A DNA stretch of 64,000 bases from Alphaproteobacteria bacterium US3C007 (GTDB lineage Bacteria > Pseudomonadota > Alphaproteobacteria > Rhodobacterales > Rhodobacteraceae). A program made the position numbers and the translations under genes. The stretch lies in assembly GCA_034423775.1 (NCBI GenBank), contig CP139918.1, positions 1,922,001 to 1,986,000 of the forward strand. Reading direction: 5' to 3'. Of the stretch, positions 8,943 to 18,906 are shown in pieces. The first letter of the stretch is position 1, and each line of letters opens with the position of its first letter. The notes below the pieces were generated by a model. The model ran no database searches. It worked only from the letters and a program-made list of their open reading frames with translations, and was not told where the DNA came from.

Positions 8943-10184
8943 ATGACAAAAATGAATTGGGATGAAAGCCACGCGCTGGATAAGCTTGCACAGCTGTCGA
9001 TTAAAACAGGGGTTGCTCTGCAGCCGGGCCAAGACCTGTTGATAACCGCTCCAATGGAAGCGGCGCCATTGGTTAGACGTCTTGCGCATCATGCCTATAA
9101 AGCAGGGGCTGGGCTTGTTACCCCCTTTTATACTGATCCGGAAATTACCCTTGCCCGATATCAACACGCAGCCCCCGAGTCTTTTGACAAAACGACAGAT
9201 TGGCTCTTTGAGGGGATGGCTGCTGCTTTTGATAAAAATACCGCACGGCTTGCTGTGGTTGGTGAAGATCCAATGCTGCTTTCTGGGCAAAATCCAGAAT
9301 ATGTGGGCCGGGCCAACCAAGCAATGTCGAAAGCCTCATCGCCGCTTCGGGAAAGAATTACGCGCTTTGATATCAACTGGAATATTATAGCTTGGCCCGG
9401 CCTGCAGTGGGCGAAGCTTGTTTTCCCGCAGATGAGTGATGCGGATGCACAAATTGCGCTGGCAGAGGCTATCTTCAATGCGTCGCGGGTGAATACATCA
9501 GATCCGAATGAAGCGTGGGCGGTGCATAACAAAAACTTGCGCGCACGCACCGAGTGGCTCAACAAAAAAAACTTTGCGGCGCTTCATTTTTATGGGGAGG
9601 GAACGGATCTTACCGTGGGTTTGGCAGATGGTCATGAATGGATGGGAGGTGCATCCACCGCCCGAAACGGGGTGACCTGTAATCCGAATATTCCGTCAGA
9701 AGAGGTGTTTACCACCCCACATGCGTTGAAGGTAAACGGGTATGTGACCTCTACCAAACCGCTCTCGCATCAAGGCACGCTGATCGAAGATATCGCGGTT
9801 ACTTTTAAAGACGGTGTTATAACGAAAGCAAGCGCCTCGAAAGGCGAAGACGTGTTTCTGAAGCTTCTTGATACTGATGAAGGGGCGCGCCGCCTTGGCG
9901 AGGTGGCCTTGGTTCCCCATGGGTCCCCGATATCACAAAGCAACCTGCTTTTTTATAACACGCTGTTTGATGAAAATGCCGCTTGCCATATTGCTCTTGG
10001 CCAATGTTATTCAAAATGTTTCCAGCAGGGCGATAAATTGTCCAATGATGAGGTTATTGACCGGGGGGGCAACAGCAGCATGATCCATGTTGATTGGATG
10101 ATCGGATCTCAATCCATGAATATTGATGGTCTTGATGGTGCGAATGACCCCACCCCTGTCTTTAGAAACGGGGAATGGGCGTAG
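8943..10184 (+). CDS. M29-family aminopeptidase
   Basis: The 413-residue protein matches the M29 (aminopeptidase T/S) family in length and layout. It has the start LAQLSIKTGVALQPGQDLLI, the central GEGTDLTVGLADGHEWMGG and NIPSEEVFTTPH, with the metal-binding glutamates, and the C-terminal HVDWMIGS. Members are two-metal exopeptidases with broad specificity that act in the cytoplasm. The ATG lies after GGAAGGGCGACAGCT. It stands alone between mcl1 and the convergent tdh gene, and nothing nearby ties it to a particular pathway. Its link to amino-acid turnover by the neighbours is only suggestive. Confidence 0.85.
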   Translation: MTKMNWDESHALDKLAQLSIKTGVALQPGQDLLITAPMEAAPLVRRLAHHAYKAGAGLVTPFYTDPEITLARYQHAAPESFDKTTDWLFEGMAAAFDKNTARLAVVGEDPMLLSGQNPEYVGRANQAMSKASSPLRERITRFDINWNIIAWPGLQWAKLVFPQMSDADAQIALAEAIFNASRVNTSDPNEAWAVHNKNLRARTEWLNKKNFAALHFYGEGTDLTVGLADGHEWMGGASTARNGVTCNPNIPSEEVFTTPHALKVNGYVTSTKPLSHQGTLIEDIAVTFKDGVITKASASKGEDVFLKLLDTDEGARRLGEVALVPHGSPISQSNLLFYNTLFDENAACHIALGQCYSKCFQQGDKLSNDEVIDRGGNSSMIHVDWMIGSQSMNIDGLDGANDPTPVFRNGEWA

Positions 10185-10272
10185 TGGACATTAAAACATC
10201 TGCCCGCAAAGCCAACCAAAGCGGCCAGGTGCTCCGAACCAAAAACGAAGGCGAGGGGCAAGGTTGCGCGTG

Positions 10273-11312
<1,040 letters not shown>

Positions 11313-11316
<4 letters not shown>

Positions 11317-12497
11317 TTTAACGCTCCAACAGCTTTACCCGCGCGCTCAAACGCGCCTAAGGCACGTTCTAGATCATCTGTTGTGAGGGCAGCGTTCATT
11401 TGCGTGCGAATTCGGGCTTGGCCGCGGGGCACAACGGGATAGAAGAAACCACTGACATAGACTCCTTCTTCAAACAGCTCGGCTGCCATATCCTGCGCCA
11501 GACGCGCCTCTCCCAACATTACGGGAATGATAGGGTGGTCGCCCGGCAGCAGATCAAAGCCCAATCGTGTCAAACCGGTGCGCCAATAAGCAGCGTTTTC
11601 AGAAAGTTGCGTACGCAAGGCGTGGCCCTGTGCAACCAGTCGAACGGCCTCAATGCCTGCGGCCACGATTGAGGGTGGCAGAGAATTGGAAAATAGATAG
11701 GGGCGCGCACGTTGGCGCAGCAGATCAATGACGGGTTGCGATCCGGCGATATAACCGCCAATCGCACCGCCAAGGGCTTTTCCAAGCGTGCCCGTTATAA
11801 GATCGACCTCCACGCCAAAATGCGCAGCGGTGCCTTCCCCCTTTGGGCCCATAAAACCTGTAGCGTGGCAATCATCCACCATAACAACTGCGCCATATCT
11901 TTCCGCCAGCTTTGTAATTTCGGGAAGCTTTGCAAGCGTTCCATCCATGCTGAACACGCCATCTGTCGCGATCATGATAAAGCGCGCGCCATCTGATTTT
12001 GCTGCTTTCAACTGTGCGTCGAGATCGGCCATATCAGAATGTGCATAACGATAGCGTTTGGCCTTGCACAATCTTATGCCATCAATGATTGAAGCGTGGT
12101 TTAGCGCGTCTGAAATGATCGCATCCTCGGGCCCGAGCAGCGGCTCAAACACTCCGGCATTTGCGTCAAAGCAGGCTGCAAAAAGGATCGTGTCATCCTT
12201 ATTCAAGAAACGGGCGAGCTGCTCTTCCAATTCACGGTGCAAATTTTGCGTACCACAGATAAACCGAACAGACGCCATTCCAAACCCATTGGAGCCCATA
12301 GCGTTTATTGCTGCGGCAATCAGATCAGGATGGTTTGCCAATCCAAGATAATTATTGGCGCAGAGGTTGATCACTGACTTACCGTTTGCTGTAATTTTTC
12401 CAGCTTGCGGTGAGGAGATAAGGCGCTCGCGCTTCATCATTCCTTCCGCATCAATCTGCGCAAGGGTTTCTGTAATGTGATTTAAAAATGCGTTCAT
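11313..12497 (-). CDS. kbl: Glycine C-acetyltransferase (2-amino-3-ketobutyrate CoA ligase)
   Basis: The 394-residue alpha-oxoamine synthase has [12 protein letters not shown] near the start, [15 protein letters not shown], and the PLP-lysine motif [14 protein letters not shown] near residue 240. It cleaves 2-amino-3-ketobutyrate with CoA to glycine and acetyl-CoA, so kbl-tdh turns threonine into glycine. The ATG at 12497 follows GGAGG at 12506-12510. An upstream in-frame start is less likely. Two direct ATTGGAT repeats, at 12551 and 12567, lie in its promoter and could bind the XRE-cupin regulator. The sequence is clearly Kbl rather than HemA, which also occurs in this window. Confidence 0.92.
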
Positions 12498-12596
12498 TTC
12501 AGCATCCTCCATTTGCATAGAGGATTACATATTAGAATTTATTCCGCAATATTGGATTTATGTTAAATTGGATAAAGATCCGCAAAGTAAGAAATT

Positions 12597-13154
12597 TCAA
12601 CGCCCATGCACCACCAAAAATGCGCGAGCAGGGCTGTCAGCGCTGATATTATGCGCAACATCCGCCGCGTAGCGCGCGGTGTCACCTGCGACCACTTGTT
12701 CGACAGCCTCGCCACTGGTCACCCTTAACTGCCCCTCAATGATCGTCAAATGTTCGCGTGTTCCTTGCGCGTGCGGCAGGCTGTCCAACGCCCCGCCTGC
12801 GCTAAATCGCAACTCATAGACTTCATGCCGTCCGGCACCTTCGGGGGGGGAGAGAATACGGATAGAGCAGCCAGTGCCATGATTCTCGATCGTTGGGACA
12901 TCATTGCTGCGCAGAATTTCCACGCGGCTTTCCTGATCATCTTCAAGCAGCCCGGCGAAATCCACTTGCAGCGCTTTGGTCAAATTCCACAAGGTTGAAA
13001 TCGTTGGCGATGACTCGCCGCGTTCGATTTGACTGACCATGCTGCGCGAGACACCGGATAGTTTGGCCACGGCGTCAAGCGATAATCCTTTGGCACGGCG
13101 TGCCTTTTTTAAACGCATTGGCAAAAAAGATAATATAGCGTCAAGTTTTTCCAT
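12597..13154 (-). CDS. XRE-family regulator with a C-terminal cupin domain
   Basis: From the ATG at 13154 the protein has 185 residues. An HTH_3 domain spans about residues 10-68 (LKKARRAKGLSLDAVAKLSG, VSRSMVSQIERGESSP), and a cupin_2 sensor domain follows at about 105-180. Such regulators usually sense a small metabolite through the cupin and control an adjacent amino-acid or polyamine pathway. It is encoded just upstream of kbl-tdh on the same strand, about 100 bases away, so control of threonine breakdown is the natural inference. A longer in-frame start at 13241 adds residues without family likeness. Confidence 0.85.
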   Translation of the reverse strand: MEKLDAILSFLPMRLKKARRAKGLSLDAVAKLSGVSRSMVSQIERGESSPTISTLWNLTKALQVDFAGLLEDDQESRVEILRSNDVPTIENHGTGCSIRILSPPEGAGRHEVYELRFSAGGALDSLPHAQGTREHLTIIEGQLRVTSGEAVEQVVAGDTARYAADVAHNISADSPARAFLVVHGR

Positions 13155-13665
13155 AATAACGGATATAGCAAAAAACGATATTTCGCGGCAATACTGAAAA
13201 CTTTCATTTCCGGTTCTTTTATCCAGGCCGAGATCGTTCATCCTAAAATTTAACGCTTTTCCGCCTCTATTTTTGCAAAGAAATGCAGGCTTATGGGAAA
13301 ATATTTAGCCGCAGAAGCTTTGCTCCTAGTCTGAGCGTTATATCCCTGTGGACCCCGCGCAAATATATTGATGGGAACGCAGTAGCTAATCCGTAGAGAA
13401 CTCAGCGCAACGCGCAAAGCTGGTGTTTTGAGGCGTCTTTATTACGCTACTTTAGGTTTGTCAGAGTGCCTTGAAGTGAGAGTAGGGTGGGGCCGCCAAG
13501 CGCGCTTAAATTTTCCCGAGGCATAATGTCTAAAATGAGAGCGCGAAAGAATAACACAAATTCAGACTTTGGCGCGCAGCTTGAACATCAAGGGCTTCGT
13601 TATATCGATCACTCTGGCCAGGAACCGTGATATCCTTTCAATAAAACCCTGCTAAGACGGTCTGC
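13155..13665. other. Intergenic region of about 510 bases with no firm gene
   Basis: The region is flanked by the regulator start and the end of a short-chain dehydrogenase gene. The only possible coding element is the 34-codon frame at 13526-13630, listed separately. I see no tRNA and no convincing terminator. Confidence 0.45.
13526..13630 (+). CDS. Possible 34-residue peptide
   Basis: An ATG at 13526, with GAGG four bases upstream, opens a 34-codon frame ending at TGA 13628-13630. The peptide is basic at its start (MSKMRARKN) and then mixed in composition. It is intergenic and antisense to nothing. There is no family likeness, so it may well be chance. Confidence 0.2.
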   Translation: MSKMRARKNNTNSDFGAQLEHQGLRYIDHSGQEP

Positions 13666-14397
13666 TTAAATATCAAATTGCGTTGGTAGTATCACCATGT
13701 CGCGGATTGTAACAGTGCGCGGGCGTGTCAGCATGTAAAGGATGGCGTCAGCAACTTCATTAGGGTCCATCAAGCTGCCATTCTCTTTTGCCTTCTTAAG
13801 GTTTTCTTCTGGCCAATCGGCTAGCAACGCGCTGACCACCGGCCCTGGTGAGACAGAACCAACGCGAACACCGTGTTTGAAAAGTTGGCGGCGCATCGTT
13901 TGTACAAAAGACGTTATTGCCCATTTTGACGCGGAATAAACAGGTTCCCACGGAATCGGGAAATGGCCTGCAACTGACGAGGTGACCACGATATCGCCCG
14001 TGCCGCGTTCAATCATATGCGGTATCACATTATGAACATTTTTGATCACGGCGTTGACGTTGAGATTGAGCATTTGATCTATCGCACCGGCGTCTTTTGT
14101 TTCGGTTAAATCGCCGCCGATATAAGAGCCGGCATTTGCATGGAAAATGTCCAATTGGCCAGCTTTTTGTAAAATACCAGAAAGCAGGCTGTCGCAACTG
14201 GAGCTATTCAGCAAATCGACTTCCAATGGAATGGCGTTACTGCCAAGCCTTTTACAGGTTTTTTCAAGCGCGTCCGTATCGCGATCAACAAACACCACGG
14301 TTGCACCGGCGGCAAGCAGCGCTTCAGCCGTTGACAGCCCAATCCCTGAGGCGGCGCCTGTGATGGCTGCAACTTTTCCTTGTAACGTATGAGACAT
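13666..14397 (-). CDS. Short-chain dehydrogenase/reductase (polyol or sugar dehydrogenase)
   Basis: This 243-residue classical SDR has the cofactor motif TGAASGIG near residues 12-19, NAGSY and the active-site YSASK with upstream serine TSSVAGH. The acidic residue at FVDRD suggests NAD(H). The family includes ribitol-, sorbitol- and clavaldehyde-type dehydrogenases, so the substrate cannot be read from sequence. It is the distal gene of the minus-strand polyol group. The start at 14397 has AAAAGGAT upstream and gives the family-typical N-terminus. Confidence 0.8.
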   Translation of the reverse strand: MSHTLQGKVAAITGAASGIGLSTAEALLAAGATVVFVDRDTDALEKTCKRLGSNAIPLEVDLLNSSSCDSLLSGILQKAGQLDIFHANAGSYIGGDLTETKDAGAIDQMLNLNVNAVIKNVHNVIPHMIERGTGDIVVTSSVAGHFPIPWEPVYSASKWAITSFVQTMRRQLFKHGVRVGSVSPGPVVSALLADWPEENLKKAKENGSLMDPNEVADAILYMLTRPRTVTIRDMVILPTQFDI

Positions 14398-14472
14398 CTT
14401 GTTTATCCTTTTCTGCATCGTTTTTAATCAAAATTTTTGCCTTACATCGACATTGTTTTTTCCGCGCAAAAT

Positions 14473-15753
14473 CTAATTTTCGCGTGCAGGGTTGCAGGCC
14501 CTGTGATAGGATTTAAGGCATTCTGTCACCCGCCAAATAACGATATCTTCGACGTTGAGTGGCCTATCTGCAAATTCTGCAGCGGCCGGCATGTGCTGCC
14601 AAAATAGGGGCAAAGGAACAAGTTTACCGTCAAGCGCTGTTGTGAGGTTTTTGATCGCACGCACAGCTTTGGGGTGCGTCCAGTAATATCGAATTCGGTC
14701 CGATAGCGAATAATGGCGCAGAAATTTTTGCGCCTCTACGTTTCCAGAATAATGCCCATTCCAATGCTCTGGAGCCTCCTCCATAAGCAAGCCCATCTGT
14801 TGCTTGAGCGCGCGGTTTTGATACCCGGGGAGTAGGTCTGAGGCAATAAGATCCAACGCGTAGAAAGTTTCCCGCAAAATGAAGGTGAGCTCTGGCCCAA
14901 CTTTGAGGATCGCGAACCCGTCTTGCACGAGCTCTGACAGCGAAGATACCCCCTGATAATCTGTGGAATGCGCTTCGAAGACCAGCCCGTCTGCTGGCGT
15001 TAATATATGCGCCAGCCTTTTCGCTTTCGCGCGGTCATAGCGAATGACATTGTGGTTTCCAAACTCAACGCCTGGTTGGATAACAAGCCCAATCACTCTG
15101 GCAAAGGCATCCGCCAATCCGGCCTGCTCAAAAAATTGGCGATGTATTTCGATTGTTTTCCGCACGGCTATCGGGGTGGCCGGCGTGAGTTCACAGAGTT
15201 TGTGATCCGCGCCGCCCGGCGGCGGCACTTCTGTACCTATTGTATAAAATGGCATGAATTGGGCTTGTTCGCGCGCTGTGCGTTCGGCCACTTTGGCCAG
15301 TTGAACGGCCCTTAGCGCCGTAGTTTCATCATTGAGAGCTATCGGCTCACCAGCACAGCCCATAGAAGTATCGAGATGGATTTTTTGAAAGCCGGCGGCC
15401 ACGTAAGCAGCAATCATTTTTTTGGCTTCTTGCATGGCCAGATTAACAGGTTGATCACGCCACGGGTTGGGCCCAAGGTGATCACCTCCAAGAACCACTA
15501 AGTTTTGCGGACAATTTTCTTCTTTGGCAATTCTATAAACACGCTTGGCAAAGCGTTCGGGCGTCATGCCTGTATAACCGCCATGATGGTTAACCTGATT
15601 GCAGGTGGCTTCTATCAAAACGGTGGCTTCGGCGTCCCGCCCGTGGCGCAGCGCGGCGCGAATTACGCTTGGATGTGCAGAGCAGACAGAGGTTATGCCC
15701 TTTTGTACCCCTGACGATCGAAGCGCCGCTAAGTTATCTAGTGTCACACTCAT
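14473..15753 (-). CDS. GatZ/KbaZ-family protein, probably D-tagatose-6-phosphate 4-epimerase
   Basis: The 426-residue protein is a full-length GatZ/KbaZ homologue, with ITSVCSAHPSVIRAALRHG at the start, EATCNQVNHHGGYTGM, GGDHLGPNPW and EAHSTDYQ. In enteric bacteria GatZ assists the GatY aldolase on tagatose 1,6-bisphosphate, but no GatY/KbaY gene is present in this window. In Agrobacterium galactitol and altritol pathways a lone homologue acts as tagatose-6-phosphate 4-epimerase, giving fructose 6-phosphate. The PfkB kinase overlapping it as ATGA at 15750-15753 would supply tagatose 6-phosphate. The epimerase role is inferred, while family membership is clear. Confidence 0.82.
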   Translation of the reverse strand: MSVTLDNLAALRSSGVQKGITSVCSAHPSVIRAALRHGRDAEATVLIEATCNQVNHHGGYTGMTPERFAKRVYRIAKEENCPQNLVVLGGDHLGPNPWRDQPVNLAMQEAKKMIAAYVAAGFQKIHLDTSMGCAGEPIALNDETTALRAVQLAKVAERTAREQAQFMPFYTIGTEVPPPGGADHKLCELTPATPIAVRKTIEIHRQFFEQAGLADAFARVIGLVIQPGVEFGNHNVIRYDRAKAKRLAHILTPADGLVFEAHSTDYQGVSSLSELVQDGFAILKVGPELTFILRETFYALDLIASDLLPGYQNRALKQQMGLLMEEAPEHWNGHYSGNVEAQKFLRHYSLSDRIRYYWTHPKAVRAIKNLTTALDGKLVPLPLFWQHMPAAAEFADRPLNVEDIVIWRVTECLKSYHRACNPAREN

Positions 15754-16733
15754 TTATCCAGCCTCTTTGTGGTTTGGATAAACGCATCAAGTTGCAATCG
15801 CGTGCCCGCCCCCTCCATGGGCCCATATTTGGTAACATTGCGCGCGCCGGCCGCGCAGGCATATGTTAATACGTCTGCCAGCGGCCACCCCATACGGCGA
15901 CAGGCAACATAGGCACCGCCAAAACAGTCCCCTGCACCGGTTGGGTCAACTTCTTGTACGTCAAAGGCCAAGGCATTGATCGGGGCTTTGCCAGACCGGA
16001 AGCAAGTGGCCCCTTGGGCGCCACGTTTTAAAACAATTTCTTTTAGGCCCCGTTGAAACAGGCTTTGCACCGCGGCGCTTTCACCTTCTACACCAGCAGC
16101 GCGTTCCAGCTCTGCGCCAGAAGGCAATAAGAGATCTGCGGCATCGATCAATTGCGCAAATCGCGCTTGGATGCGCCTGTCATAAGTCAGCTCTGAGCGC
16201 AGATTTGGATCCAGTGACAGCGTGCCGCCTTTGGCTTTTAGTATGGTGAGCGCTTTCTCGATCACTGGCCAGGTGTTTGGCATCACAAGCGCAGAGCCCA
16301 TTATATGAAGATGCCCTGCGCGCGCGATCACCTCCGATACTATGTCGGTCCATGTGAAGCGCGCCGCTGCAGATTGTGCGATATTGAAGATAAACTTGCG
16401 CGATCCGTCTTTTTGATATCGTATGAAGGCGCTTCCGGTTGGATAGTCGGGATCAACAGCAATGCCCGAGATATCTACATTGTCAGCCGCTAACCGCTTC
16501 AGATTTATGCGCCCAAAATCATCTTTGCCCACGGCTCCTATCATGGCGGCATTGCCGCTGATTTTTCCACATTGATTGATGAAAATGGCTGGGGCTCCAC
16601 TGGGGAAAGGGCCAACCCACGTTTGCGCTTCAAGAAACGTATTGCCGGGTGTCTTGGCCATAATTTCAACGAGTATTTCACCAATACAAACGGTAGGACC
16701 AAGGGCATCAGGTGCTAGTATATTGTGTGCCAA
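15750..16733 (-). CDS. PfkB-family sugar kinase (tagatose/fructose kinase-like)
   Basis: The 327-residue ribokinase-fold enzyme shows CIGEILVEIMA at the start, NPNL-type SLDPNLRSEL in the middle, and the catalytic anion-hole motif DPTGAGDCFGGAY near residue 280. It phosphorylates a ketose with ATP. Coupling by ATGA to the GatZ-type gene makes D-tagatose (or D-fructose) the best substrate guess. A 2-keto-3-deoxygluconate kinase cannot be excluded by motif alone. About 150 bases separate it from the upstream dehydrogenase gene, so it may have its own promoter. Confidence 0.82.
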   Translation of the reverse strand: MAHNILAPDALGPTVCIGEILVEIMAKTPGNTFLEAQTWVGPFPSGAPAIFINQCGKISGNAAMIGAVGKDDFGRINLKRLAADNVDISGIAVDPDYPTGSAFIRYQKDGSRKFIFNIAQSAAARFTWTDIVSEVIARAGHLHIMGSALVMPNTWPVIEKALTILKAKGGTLSLDPNLRSELTYDRRIQARFAQLIDAADLLLPSGAELERAAGVEGESAAVQSLFQRGLKEIVLKRGAQGATCFRSGKAPINALAFDVQEVDPTGAGDCFGGAYVACRRMGWPLADVLTYACAAGARNVTKYGPMEGAGTRLQLDAFIQTTKRLDK

Positions 16734-16884
16734 AACGGATTTTCCCTACTCGATTACGCCTTGTTTTAAACCTGAAGCAGATGTTTTCATATACGGTTCA
16801 AGAGTGCTGCCTAACGGCGATTTAACGCGCCCGATTTGATCCCTACCTTGGAAACTTTTCTGTGACGCTCCGTCGTACTACGCG

Positions 16885-17649
16885 CTAATGTGTTAAATAC
16901 CCACCATCGGCGACCAATGTGGCGCCGTTTACATATGAGGCGGCGTCAGATGCGAGAAAGAGCGCGCAGTTTGCCATTTCGGATGGTTTTCCAAATCGCT
17001 GCATCGGCGTATTTTCTGTCCAGATTTTATTCCATTCTGCATTTTCGATCCCGCCCGCTGTCATGTCTGATATGATATAGCCGGGCGCCAATGCATTCAC
17101 CCTTATTCCGCGGGAGGCATATTCAAAGGCCATCGTCGTGGTCATTTGATGGATTGCTGCTTTTGATGAATTATACGCGACTTGCAGTTGCGGTTTATTT
17201 GCCACAAACCCTGAAATGGAACCCATATTTACGATTGAACCTGCCCCCTGTGATAGCATGGGTTTTATTGCTTCGCGGGCAATCCGAAAAGGTGCCGTAA
17301 AGTTCGTCGCCAGGATACTTTCAAGCTGGCTATCAGAAAAATTATGAAAATCACCATTATCGGCAATGCCGGCGTTGTTTACCAATATATCTAACGCCCC
17401 AAACGCGTTTAACGTTTCTGCTACAATCTTATCGGGTGTTTGCACGTCTGTGACATCTGCCGAGATCCAGCGGGCTTTTTGAGTATTGCCCTCTAACAAC
17501 GCGTTTAAAGCGCTGGTTTGTGAACGGCTGGTCAACATGCAATGCGCGCCAGCCTTCAAAAAAAGCTGCGCAATAGCTAAACCAATGCCTCGATTTGCGC
17601 CTGTGATCAGTGCTGTTTTGCCATCTAGGCGGAATTGTGAAAGGCTCAT
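16885..17649 (-). CDS. Short-chain dehydrogenase (gluconate 5-dehydrogenase / polyol dehydrogenase type)
   Basis: The 254-residue SDR has TGANRGIG near residues 17-24, NNAGIA and the catalytic YNSSKAA with MGSISGF upstream. The C-terminal NGATLVADGGY is typical of the FabG/IdnO-like branch. Serine-arginine after the second strand (TSRSQ) hints at NADP(H). It starts at ATG 17649 after AGGAG. As first gene after the SorC-type regulator it is a good candidate for oxidising a hexitol to the ketose used by the PfkB kinase. The exact polyol is not deducible. Confidence 0.82.
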   Translation of the reverse strand: MSLSQFRLDGKTALITGANRGIGLAIAQLFLKAGAHCMLTSRSQTSALNALLEGNTQKARWISADVTDVQTPDKIVAETLNAFGALDILVNNAGIADNGDFHNFSDSQLESILATNFTAPFRIAREAIKPMLSQGAGSIVNMGSISGFVANKPQLQVAYNSSKAAIHQMTTTMAFEYASRGIRVNALAPGYIISDMTAGGIENAEWNKIWTENTPMQRFGKPSEMANCALFLASDAASYVNGATLVADGGYLTH

Positions 17650-17715
17650 ATTTTTCTCCTAGAATGTGATGTTTTCGACTTTTGAACGTTGTTGATGCGG
17701 GGATCGTTTCCGCCC

Positions 17716-18705
17716 TTAGCGATTGTTGCTTGGCTTATCGCCCATCCTTTTATTTATTTCGGTCAATAATAAATCAGCAGTAGGTTCATCTGTAATAAGT
17801 GTGTCAACAAAGCCCTTTTGGCATGCGGCCAATATTATGGATATTTTATGTTCGCCTGCCGCGGCCATTACTTTTTCGGGAATGTTTTTTACTTCCTCGA
17901 GGGGCATGCCGATGATGCGACCGTCAATTTCCGGCAGAACCGGATCACCGTTTTTATCAAGAAACCTGCCCAAAACATCGCCAACTGCGCCCGCCTCAAT
18001 CAGCTGTCGAGGCAGTTCAGGGGGTAACCCATTGCTAATCAGAAATGATTTTTCGGTTACATTCGAGCATGTCAGCAAAACCGCATCTAGCGTTTTGAAC
18101 TTTTCAAAATGTTCTTCAATAGAGGATTGTGACAGGAATAGGTCTCTATTGATCGCCTCTTCCAAATAGATTGGCGCCATTAATAAGCTGTAATAAGCGC
18201 CTAAAATATCCGCGAAACCGGATGCAATTCCGAAAGAGTTGAAGGAAGAGCCTTGCGCTGTTCCGCCCAGAATTGAAACAATTTCGAGGAGCGGATGGGC
18301 TTGTTTTGTCAAATTCTGAATGGCGAAATCTAACGTGATGCCCCAAGAGACACCGATTGACTTCCAGGCTTTTTCGCGCAGACGTTCGTTCATAAATGAC
18401 GCCAAGGCTGCGCCGGTTGCCCGGTGATAGCTGTAATCGTTTTCATTGACGGGTGCGATACAGGTCCGTTTCAGTCCCAACGCGTCTTTCAGGCGTTGTT
18501 GTTTTTCAAACCTTACAATAAAGGGCGTGTCGATCTGAAATTTAATAATCCCGTTGGTTTTTGCATGCTGGATTGCTTGATTAACCCGCAGCCGCGTAAC
18601 CCCCATTTGGGTTGCAATCTCAGATTGGGTCATCTCGTTGCCAAAGTAGTGCAGGCAGACTTCTGTTACAAAGGCTTCAGAGTCATCCATGCGTTTCATT
18701 TCCAT
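17716..18705 (-). CDS. SorC/DeoR-type sugar-binding transcriptional regulator
   Basis: The 329-residue protein has an N-terminal helix-turn-helix (about residues 20-55, MTQSEIATQMGVTRLRVNQA) and a SorC-type sugar-phosphate-binding domain with ISVSWG-like IGVSWGITLDF and ILGGTAQGSS. Such regulators respond to phosphorylated sugars or polyols and act as tetramers. The gene is divergent from the polyol ABC operon. The intergenic region holds three related short palindromes that suit its operators. It is probably the local regulator of both the leftward and rightward polyol genes. Confidence 0.87.
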   Translation of the reverse strand: MEMKRMDDSEAFVTEVCLHYFGNEMTQSEIATQMGVTRLRVNQAIQHAKTNGIIKFQIDTPFIVRFEKQQRLKDALGLKRTCIAPVNENDYSYHRATGAALASFMNERLREKAWKSIGVSWGITLDFAIQNLTKQAHPLLEIVSILGGTAQGSSFNSFGIASGFADILGAYYSLLMAPIYLEEAINRDLFLSQSSIEEHFEKFKTLDAVLLTCSNVTEKSFLISNGLPPELPRQLIEAGAVGDVLGRFLDKNGDPVLPEIDGRIIGMPLEEVKNIPEKVMAAAGEHKISIILAACQKGFVDTLITDEPTADLLLTEINKRMGDKPSNNR

Positions 18706-18754
18706 CTTTTTGGTTTGGCCGTTTCTAGTTCTTCATATTATTAAGCGCTCATAA

Positions 18755-18820
18755 ATACAATAGTAATAAGTTTATTACAATTGTAAAAAAACATTTGCAT
18801 GAATGACATTACATTTGTAA
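18755..18820. promoter_or_regulatory. Three TTACA-N2-TGTAA operator-like palindromes
   Basis: In the sorC/smoE divergent region, TTACAATTGTAA at 18775-18786 is a perfect palindrome. TTACATTTGTAA at 18809-18820 keeps both five-base arms. ATACAATAGTAA at 18755-18766 is a weaker copy. Their centres are 20 and 34 bases apart. The shared sequence and the setting beside a SorC-type gene support an operator array, but binding is inferred. Confidence 0.55.
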
Positions 18821-18906
18821 TTTGACCGAGAGCTATGCGTGATTCTATCTGCTCTAGGCTTTCAGAATTCAACGCACGCGCTTGTAACTTAGTGGAGGAA
18901 AGCAAA

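Noticed and set aside
14473..15753. Calling the GatZ/KbaZ protein a tagatose-bisphosphate aldolase
   Set aside because: The catalytic aldolase subunit (GatY/KbaY) is absent here and GatZ alone is not an aldolase.
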